Shown: positions 58,524 to 64,000 of the stretch, piece by piece
How positions within the stretch are numbered: the first letter of the stretch is position 1
How the letters are laid out: each line of letters starts with the position of its first letter
Origin: Micromonospora sonchi
GTDB taxonomy: Bacteria > Actinomycetota > Actinomycetes > Mycobacteriales > Micromonosporaceae
NCBI RefSeq assembly: GCF_014646235.1
Contig: NZ_BMNB01000015.1
Coordinates: 105,396-169,395, forward strand
Length of the DNA: 64,000 nt
Reading direction: 5' to 3'
The notes under the pieces: generated by a model
Database searches by the model: none
What the model saw: only the letters and a program-made list of their open reading frames with translations
Told to the model about the DNA's origin: nothing
Position numbers and translations under genes: made by a program

Positions 58524-58560
58524 TTGACTCTCTTAGACATGTCTAGTAGGTATGTTGTCA
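58524..58560 (+). promoter_or_regulatory. promoter with PadR operator in the spacer
   Basis: TTGACT (58524-58529), a 17-nt spacer and TAGGTA (58547-58552) form a good promoter for the serine hydrolase. The spacer holds the perfect 12-nt palindrome TAGACATGTCTA (58534-58545), so a bound dimer would block polymerase. Transcription should start near the ATG at 58560, suggesting a leaderless message. Confidence 0.65.
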
Positions 58561-59705
58561 TGCGAGAAAGACCCGTGCGTACGTTCGCGACACCCGGCAA
58601 TCGCGTGACCGACGAGGTCAACGCCGGCCTGAGCAAACTCGTGCAGAGCTTGAGCGCCAAACCCGGTCTGCACCACGTCAGCCTCGCCCTGTCCAGCGCC
58701 GACGGGCAGCGCCACTGGGCGGGCGGGTCCGGGCCGGAGGGCACCGACGAGCCGGAGGTACGCCCCGAAGCACCCTTCTTCATCGCCTCGATCACGAAGC
58801 GGTTCATCATCACGCTCGTCCTGCAGGCCCATGAGCGCGGCGAACTCGACCTCGACGCCCCGATCTCCACCTACCTGCCCGCGTCCGTCACCACCGGGCT
58901 GCACGTGCGGCGCGGGCTGGACCGGACACCGCAGATCACCGTACGCCACCTGGCCAGCCACACCTCCGGCCTGCCGGACTTCTTCGAACGACGCCGCGGC
59001 GCCGCCAGCCTGTACCGGCAGTTGCGTGCCGGGCACGACACATCCTGGACCTTCGAGGACGTCCTCACCATCACCCGCGAGCAGCAACGCCCCCACTTCG
59101 CCCCGCAGGACCTCACCGCCGCGACGCAGCGGGCACGCTACTCCGACACCGGGTTCCAGTTGCTGATCCGGATCCTGGAGAACGCCACCTCCAGTACGTT
59201 CCCCGAGCTCCTCACCGGACGCATCACCGGCCCGCTCGGCCTCACCCACACCTGGCACCCCGCCGCCGAGCCCGCCGAGCCTGATCTGCCCGCACCCCTA
59301 CCCCTGCACGCCCGGCGGCGGCGCGTGGACGTTGGCCGGGTCATCGCATCGACCAACGACCTGTTCAGCACCACCGATGATCTCCTCGCTTTCGAGCGGG
59401 CGCTCGTGGCCGGTCAGCCCTTCGAGGACCCGAACACCCGGCACCTGCTGACCGAGCGCCGCAACCGGCTGCGCAACGCCCCGGTCCTCAGCTACGGCCT
59501 CGGCACCATGTTCTTCAAGGTCAACCGGCTGATGTCGCCACTGCGCGGGCCGGTAACCCTGGTGGGGCACTCGGGGTCGACCGGCACCTGGCTGTTCACC
59601 TGCCCGGAACTCGACCTGCACCTGACCGGCACCGTCGACCAGACCGAGGCTCGGAGCCTGCCGTTCCGCATCATGGCCGCCTGCCTGCGGATCTGGGCCG
59701 GCTGA
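58560..59705 (+). CDS. serine hydrolase, class C beta-lactamase family
   Basis: A 381-residue beta-lactamase/transpeptidase-like serine hydrolase. The nucleophile motif SxxK is in IASITKRF, the second motif is RYSDTGF (Tyr-Ser-Asp instead of Tyr-x-Asn) and the third is GHSGSTGTW. No signal peptide is evident, so it is probably a cytoplasmic esterase/peptidase-like member rather than a true beta-lactamase. ATG 58560 is preferred because the ATG at 58539 lies inside the operator and before the predicted transcript start. Divergent from padR. Confidence 0.85.
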   Translation: MRERPVRTFATPGNRVTDEVNAGLSKLVQSLSAKPGLHHVSLALSSADGQRHWAGGSGPEGTDEPEVRPEAPFFIASITKRFIITLVLQAHERGELDLDAPISTYLPASVTTGLHVRRGLDRTPQITVRHLASHTSGLPDFFERRRGAASLYRQLRAGHDTSWTFEDVLTITREQQRPHFAPQDLTAATQRARYSDTGFQLLIRILENATSSTFPELLTGRITGPLGLTHTWHPAAEPAEPDLPAPLPLHARRRRVDVGRVIASTNDLFSTTDDLLAFERALVAGQPFEDPNTRHLLTERRNRLRNAPVLSYGLGTMFFKVNRLMSPLRGPVTLVGHSGSTGTWLFTCPELDLHLTGTVDQTEARSLPFRIMAACLRIWAG

Positions 59706-59733
59706 ACCGGACGGTCCGCGACCGTCCGGTTCA
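59703..59733. terminator. terminator after the serine hydrolase
   Basis: A perfect 14-bp stem (59703-59716 / 59720-59733) with a CGC loop; its left arm includes the TGA stop codon of the serine hydrolase. It lies between convergent genes and may act in both directions. Confidence 0.75.
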
Positions 59734-59750
59734 GACCGGAGAACGCTGCC

Positions 59751-60314
59751 CTACGCGGCCGCAGGTCGGTAGCGTACGTCCAACTCGGCCGTCGGATCGT
59801 CGGCGCCGACGCGGTGGAGGTAGATCGGGCGGCCGCCGAGGTGCTCGTAGAGCCGGATGCCGTCACCCAGCAACACCGGCGCGATGTGCAGGTCGATCTC
59901 GTCGATCAGACCACGTTCGAGAAGTTGACGGCCAATGTCCGCCGACAGCACCTCCACGTTCTTGCCGTCGGCTGCCGCCAGCGCGATCCGCACCGCCTCC
60001 GCCACGTCGCAGTCGAGGAATGTCACCCGATCGGCGGGCTTCGCGTCCTCGGGGTGGTGGGTCAGCACGAAGACCGGCCCGGTCCAGGCGCCGCCGTAGA
60101 TATTGCCGGCGTCGGGGAACTGGTCCCAGCCGCGCCGGCCGCCGAGGATGGCACCGGTCGTCTCGACGTACTGCTGGATGAAGCCGGGACGCTCGGAGAT
60201 GCCGGTCTCCATCCACGCCATGTCGTGGTCCGGCCCCGCCACGAACCCGTCCAGTGACATGGTGAAGTGCCACAGGACCTTCCCGTTCGCGGTGTGTGGT
60301 TCGATGTCGCTCAT
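59751..60314 (-). CDS. dihydrofolate-reductase-family protein (RibD C-terminal)
   Basis: A 187-residue RibD-C/DHFR-like reductase of unknown substrate (LWHFTMSLDGFVAGPDHDM at the N-terminus, GAILGGRRGWD, PVFVLTHHPED, LSADIGRQLLERGLIDEIDLHI in parts, PVLLGDGIRLY). Such proteins are common in actinomycetes and are usually not the essential DHFR. ATG 60314 has GGGAGGA upstream. It is 62 nt downstream of the sigma factor gene on the same strand and may belong to its operon. Confidence 0.85.
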   Translation of the reverse strand: MSDIEPHTANGKVLWHFTMSLDGFVAGPDHDMAWMETGISERPGFIQQYVETTGAILGGRRGWDQFPDAGNIYGGAWTGPVFVLTHHPEDAKPADRVTFLDCDVAEAVRIALAAADGKNVEVLSADIGRQLLERGLIDEIDLHIAPVLLGDGIRLYEHLGGRPIYLHRVGADDPTAELDVRYRPAAA

Positions 60315-60376
60315 GCCGTCCTCCCGGTGCGCTGATTTGCTCGTACCGAAGAAAAGACGGCGACCGCGACGAAAAC

Positions 60377-61372
60377 TCATCGGTCGAGGATCGGCGGGAG
60401 CCCGAACGCCGGAAAGAGCGCCGGCTCGTGGAACGCGACGACCTCGATGATCAGGCCGTCGCGCACCCGAAGCACCCCGATCCCGAACGGCTCGAAGATC
60501 TGCTGCCCCGGCGGCCGCCGGTAGCTCGCCGCGGCGAGCTGCCCGTTGGCGCTCGTGGGAATCATGCGCAACGCGCCGATGTACTCGGGGGAGCTCGCGT
60601 CCCAGGTCGCCGCCAGCGCCGCGAGGACCGACTCGCGGTCGGCGAACCACTCCGGGAACGGCGGCATCGTCGACCGCACGTCCTTCGCCAGCAGTCTGGC
60701 CACCGCGTCGAGGTCGCCGCGCTCCACCGCGTCCAGGTAGAGCCGCAGCACCTTCCGGTCCTCCTCGGTCGGCGGCGCGGCCGGCGCCCAGTCCGACCGG
60801 CCCGGCGGGAGGTGCTCCCGCAACGTCGCGCGGGCCCGCTGCAGGGCGCTGTTGACGGACGCGACGCTGCCGTCGAGCACTTCGGCCGTCTGCCGTGCCG
60901 GCCAGCCGAGCACGTCGCACAGGATCACCGCGGCGCGCTGCCGGGGCGGCAGGTGCTGCATCGCCGCCAGGAACGCCAGTTCCAGGGTTTCCCGCGCCAC
61001 GACCGCCGCCTCCGGCTCGTCCGTGCGCGGCGCGACCGGCTCCCGCAGCACGTCGGGGAACGGCTGCAGCCACGGGCCGGTGTACAGCGCCGTCGCCGAC
61101 TGCCCGGGTACGTAGTTCGGGTTGGCCTGATCGGGCAGCAGCCGCCGCTTGCGCCCGTCGAGCGCGTCGAGGCAGACGTTGGTGGCGATGCGGTAGAGCC
61201 AGCTGCGCAGGGACGACCGACCCTCGAACCCGGCCCGCGCCCGCCATGCTTTCAGGAAGACCTCCTGCACGAGGTCTTCCGCCTCGTCATAGGAGCCGAG
61301 CATCCGGTAGCAGTGGACGCGCAGCTCACGCCGGTGCTGCTCGATCCGCCGGGCGAAGTCGTCGTCGCTCAT
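60377..61372 (-). CDS. SigG-type ECF sigma factor with SnoaL-like domain
   Basis: A 331-residue sigma-70 family protein. Sigma2 (RRELRVHCYRMLGSYDEAEDLVQEVFLKAW in parts), sigma4 (LPPRQRAAVILCDVLGWPARQTAEVL in parts) and a C-terminal SnoaL-like domain (residues 205-331; LRLYLDAVERGDLDAVARLL) give the architecture of Mycobacterium SigG-like factors. The linker lacks the WLPEPL of ECF41, separating it from the sigma factor at 49270. Start ATG 61372 (MSDDDFARR); the frame is open further upstream but not sigma-like. Confidence 0.88.
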   Translation of the reverse strand: MSDDDFARRIEQHRRELRVHCYRMLGSYDEAEDLVQEVFLKAWRARAGFEGRSSLRSWLYRIATNVCLDALDGRKRRLLPDQANPNYVPGQSATALYTGPWLQPFPDVLREPVAPRTDEPEAAVVARETLELAFLAAMQHLPPRQRAAVILCDVLGWPARQTAEVLDGSVASVNSALQRARATLREHLPPGRSDWAPAAPPTEEDRKVLRLYLDAVERGDLDAVARLLAKDVRSTMPPFPEWFADRESVLAALAATWDASSPEYIGALRMIPTSANGQLAAASYRRPPGQQIFEPFGIGVLRVRDGLIIEVVAFHEPALFPAFGLPPILDR

Positions 61373-61579
61373 CCGGCGACCGTACCGAGCCGGTGGCAGC
61401 CAGGAACTGCTACGGCCCGGTGACCAGCGGGTCGTGGACCCGGCCGAGGAACAGCGGTACGCCGGTGACCGCTGCCGCCGAAGGCGCGCTGGTCCTGTCG
61501 ATCTGACAGCACAAACGAATCGGGCGACTGGCAGCTCTTCGTGGAAGCGAGGCCCCAACGGCGTGATAGCACCAACGGT

Positions 61580-62308
61580 TCAGCTCGACAGGCGGGGTCC
61601 CGGATGAGTGGTCCATTCCGGCGGATTATGCCCCCAGGCCTCATCGCCGGCTTGGACGAGGCCTGACTCGTAGGCGAGGACCGCGAGTTGCACCCGGTCG
61701 CGGAGGTTCAGCTTGGTGAGCAGACGGGAGACACAGGTCTTGACCGTGGCCTCGCTGAGGAACAGTGCGCTGGCGATCTCGGTGTTCGATCGGCCTCGTG
61801 CGACCTGTCGCAGCACGGCCGCTTCTCGTTCGGTCACGTTGGGCAGCGGAGCTGGGCTGGTGGAAGGCGCGGTGGCGAACCGGTCGAGTAGCCGGCGGGT
61901 GAGTTCGGGAGCGAGCATCGCCTCGCCCCGGGCCACGACGCGCACCGCGTGCACCAGGTCATCGGGAGGAGCGTCTTTGAGGAGGAAGCCGCTGGCGCCA
62001 GCCAGCACCGCGCCGTACACATACTCGTCGAGATCGAAGGTGGTCAGCGCCATCACGCGGACGCCGGGCTGCTGCACCACGATCCGACGGGTCGCTTCGA
62101 TGCCGTCCAGCCGAGGCATCCGTACGTCCATGAGGACGACGTCGGGCCGGTGCTCAGCGCAGACGGCGACGGCTTCGATCCCGTCTCTGGCCTCGGCGAC
62201 CACCTCCATGCCGGCCCGCTCGAGGATGAGGCGGAAGCCCTCCCGCAGCAGCGCCTGGTCGTCGACGATCACACCTCGGCGAGGCCCGTGACCAGCACGG
62301 CCAGACAC
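61580..62308 (-). CDS. orphan NarL/LuxR-family response regulator
   Basis: A response regulator of up to 242 residues. The receiver has VDDQ, phospho-acceptor Asp in VVLMDVRMPRLDG and the KDAPP lysine; the LuxR HTH reads TEREAAVLRQVARGRSNTEIA, TVKTCVSRLLTKLNL. No kinase gene is next to it: on the 5' side, within 100 nt, lies an IS5-family transposase remnant. The first residues (SGRAGHGPRRGVIVDD) are not the usual MIRVLIVDD, so the 5' end may have been altered by the insertion. GTG at 62308 or an internal GTG at 62272 could start it. Confidence 0.8.
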   Translation of the reverse strand: MSGRAGHGPRRGVIVDDQALLREGFRLILERAGMEVVAEARDGIEAVAVCAEHRPDVVLMDVRMPRLDGIEATRRIVVQQPGVRVMALTTFDLDEYVYGAVLAGASGFLLKDAPPDDLVHAVRVVARGEAMLAPELTRRLLDRFATAPSTSPAPLPNVTEREAAVLRQVARGRSNTEIASALFLSEATVKTCVSRLLTKLNLRDRVQLAVLAYESGLVQAGDEAWGHNPPEWTTHPGPRLSS

Positions 62309-62404
62309 AGGCCGGCATCAACGGTCCGGCGCCACCACACGTCCATGGGGGTCAACCGTAGGGGACGGGAAAGCCGAAGACATCAGCCCAGAGTTGACAC
62401 GTGC

Positions 62405-62787
62405 CGACCACCCTCGGCCGTCCTGACCGACCGTCTCAGCGCCCTTGACGCTCTGGGAGTCGATGATCCCGGCTGTGGGCTCCGCGGCGCGGCCCTGGGC
62501 GGCGCGGACCCTGCGGCGCAACACGACGAGGATCCGCTCGGTGACCTGGTCTTCCTCCCAGCGGATGAAGTACCAGTACACCGTCTGCCACGGCGGGAAG
62601 TCGACCGGCAGTTGCCGCCACGAGCAACCGGTCCGCACCACGTACAAGATCGCGTCCACCACGTCACGGCGTGGATGCTTCTCCGGCCTGCCGCCGGTCC
62701 TCAGCGGTGGCAGCAGCGGCTCGACCAGCGCCCACTGGGCATCGGTCAGGTCCGAGGGGTAGCGACGCTGACCTATTTGCGAGACAA
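62405..62787 (-). mobile_element. IS5-family transposase remnant (N-terminal part)
   Basis: On the minus strand the sequence reads RRYPSDLTDAQWALVEPLL, PPLRTGGRPEKHPRRDVVDA, TGCSWRQLPVDFPPWQTVYW, IIDSQSVKGAETVG, the first 125 or so residues of an IS5-group DDE transposase. After GAETVG the match stops, so the C-terminal catalytic half is missing, and an in-frame TAG lies just before the start with no initiation codon. It is a dead fragment. It lies between the orphan response regulator and the Cys-rich gene. Confidence 0.8.
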
Positions 62788-62820
62788 AAAACTAGTTGAC
62801 CAGGGCGTATTCGCTTTACG

Positions 62821-62852
62821 CAGAAGGCCACCCGATCGCGGGTGGCCTTCTG
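62821..62852 (-). terminator. terminator of the Cys-rich protein gene
   Basis: A perfect 14-bp stem (62821-62834 / 62839-62852) with loop ATCG lies 8 nt past the stop codon of the minus-strand gene ending at 62860. Both base pairing and position fit a terminator for that gene. Confidence 0.85.
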
Positions 62853-62859
62853 CACACGA

Positions 62860-64000
62860 TCAGCAGTGCGGGTGGCAGGTCCGGGGACCGTTCGGGTCGT
62901 TAGGGAACGGCTCGGGCAAGGGAATGATGAATACCCTGTTCCCGACGCGCTTGGACTTTTCGGCGACGGAATTGAGCCACTGCTGCTGCGGGCTGAGCAC
63001 GGTGATCGTAGGCTGGCAAGCGTCGGGCGTGGTCAGCGCAATTTCGCTGCCGCAGGCCGGGCCGCCCTTGTTGGTCGGCACGTAGCCGCGGAACTGGTGG
63101 GCTTCCACAGTGGCCCCGGCGCACGGGTCCTGGTCGGGCGCAGGCTTGATCCGCATGCTGCAGACCAGCGTCTGGATCTTCTTCACCGTCTCGAGGTTGG
63201 GCTCCTCGGATTTCGCGCAGGGCTCGTTGTCGTCGGGGTGCGGCGTGATGATGGAGGCGTCACAGTTCCTCATCTTGGCCAGCACCTCCTGGCAGTTCGG
63301 CGCCAGCCAGTTGATCGCGTTGCACTGCGCCACAAGCGCCATGGCCTCGGCGCACGCGTCCTCGCCGCTGGGCCGGGCGGTACCAGCATCACCACCGCCG
63401 CCGCCATCGGCCACCAACGGGGGACCCTCAGCGTCCCGCTCCTTGATCGCGTCGTTCGCCTCAAACTCTTTTCTCTTCCAGTTCCGGTCCAACTCCGCGT
63501 CTTTCTCCGGGTCGTCGCCGAACGTGTGGTTTCTCGCTCCCTCCTCGATGGCGTCGACGTACTCCTTCCACTTTTGATCGGCCTTATCGGCGAGATCCCG
63601 ATACCTCGCGTCACCCTCGCGGGCCGCATCGCGCCCCGGTGCCTCGTTCCGGTCGTAGTAGCCGCCCTGGCCATAGGTGTAGTGACCGCCGTGGCCGCCG
63701 GCGATGCGGGGGTCGCCGACGTTCGATCCACAGGTGACCGTGCCAAAGTAGTCGTTTCCGGCGACGGATAGTCCCAACGGGAGCATTGTGTGCATCCCAG
63801 GTATGGCAGGGCTGGCGAAGTCGATGAACCCGCATTTGGCGCGCGCGGTCTCGACATCGTGTCCTTCGGCTGACCTCGATTCGTCAGAGAGTTTTGATCC
63901 CTGCTTGACGGTTTCGGCTTGACCGTTTTGTCTGCCTGTGGTGGGTGTGGGTTGGTCGCGTGTCGCTGCGGGTGCGCCGGTTCTCCGCGTCCGGGGCTGT
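62860..64000 (-). CDS. Cys-rich protein of unknown function, 5' end beyond the window
   Basis: At least 380 residues, open to the right edge of the window with no start reached. The first visible part is a Pro/Thr/Gln-rich linker (PRTRRTGAPAATRDQPTPTT), followed by AKCGFIDFASPAIPGMHTML, a Gly/Tyr/His-rich stretch (GGHGGHYTYGQGGYYDRN), a charged probably helical region, and a Cys-containing C-terminal half with about ten Cys ending in TCHPHC. Many Cys and a linker suggest an exported or surface protein, perhaps the C-terminal domain of a larger protein, but no family is recognised. A frame beginning at the Met near 63795 would cut into continuous protein-like sequence and is not preferred. Confidence 0.65.
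   Translation of the reverse strand, partial: QPRTRRTGAPAATRDQPTPTTGRQNGQAETVKQGSKLSDESRSAEGHDVETARAKCGFIDFASPAIPGMHTMLPLGLSVAGNDYFGTVTCGSNVGDPRIAGGHGGHYTYGQGGYYDRNEAPGRDAAREGDARYRDLADKADQKWKEYVDAIEEGARNHTFGDDPEKDAELDRNWKRKEFEANDAIKERDAEGPPLVADGGGGGDAGTARPSGEDACAEAMALVAQCNAINWLAPNCQEVLAKMRNCDASIITPHPDDNEPCAKSEEPNLETVKKIQTLVCSMRIKPAPDQDPCAGATVEAHQFRGYVPTNKGGPACGSEIALTTPDACQPTITVLSPQQQWLNSVAEKSKRVGNRVFIIPLPEPFPNDPNGPRTCHPHC

Overview
The window is high-GC DNA (about 70 percent by eye, GTG/TTG starts, many 4-nt stop/start overlaps) typical of an actinomycete chromosome. The gene mix (lasso peptide, Hpg-containing NRPS, ECF41 and SigG-type sigma factors, FHA-HTH regulator) suggests a filamentous genus, perhaps Micromonosporaceae; the family is a guess.

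Region 1 (about 940-5,540, + strand) is a complete lasso-peptide operon: a 39-residue precursor, a perfect 17-bp hairpin, an Asn-synthetase-like cyclase, a PqqD-like leader-recognition protein, a transglutaminase-like leader peptidase and an ABC exporter. The predicted 21-residue core (SLGSARERD ring, IFNSPALIVIHW tail) matches 12 of 21 positions of the antibiotic streptomonomicin as I recall it.

Region 2 (about 5,540-42,700) is a nonribosomal peptide cluster. Minus strand: P450 -> NRPS-1 (with TE) -> MbtH -> glycosyltransferase. Plus strand: NRPS-2 -> NRPS-3 -> MFS exporter -> small regulator. Minus strand again: hmaS-hmo-hpgT (4-hydroxyphenylglycine supply) -> ABC ATPase -> permease, and an MMPL transporter. 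The most unusual point is that one adenylation domain is split: NRPS-3 (+ strand) stops after motifs A1-A2, and NRPS-1 (- strand, 13.5 kb away) starts just before motif A3. Putting the pieces together gives one colinear line: C-A(Ser)-MT-T-E / C-A(x)-T-E / C-A(Gly, split)-T / C-A(Hpg)-MT-T / C-A(x')-T / C-A(aromatic)-T-TE. This predicts a hexapeptide, roughly acyl?-D-NMeSer-D-X-Gly-NMeHpg-X'-aromatic, possibly glycosylated. A single inversion of 19,510-32,968 would place the two half-domains side by side and P450 next to the MFS gene.

Region 3 (about 43,200-52,350) holds an FHA-HTH regulator, a histidine kinase/response regulator/ABC/two-permease operon, two divergent MarR-type genes with an operator between them, an ECF41 sigma factor with its oxidoreductase partner, and a small membrane protein.

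Region 4 (52,434-57,151, - strand) is a two-gene candidate defence cassette: a GmrSD-type DUF262-DUF1524 nuclease fused to an alkyltransferase-like (ATL) domain lacking the acceptor cysteine, followed by a UvrD-like helicase whose N-terminus looks like a RelE/ParE toxin fold.

Region 5 (57,287-64,000) is a patchy housekeeping/regulatory area: a deleted DHFR-like pseudogene, PadR regulator with a divergent serine hydrolase, an intact DHFR-like protein, a SigG-type sigma factor, an orphan response regulator beside an IS5-family remnant, and a Cys-rich protein running off the right edge. I saw no tRNA, rRNA, CRISPR array or origin.
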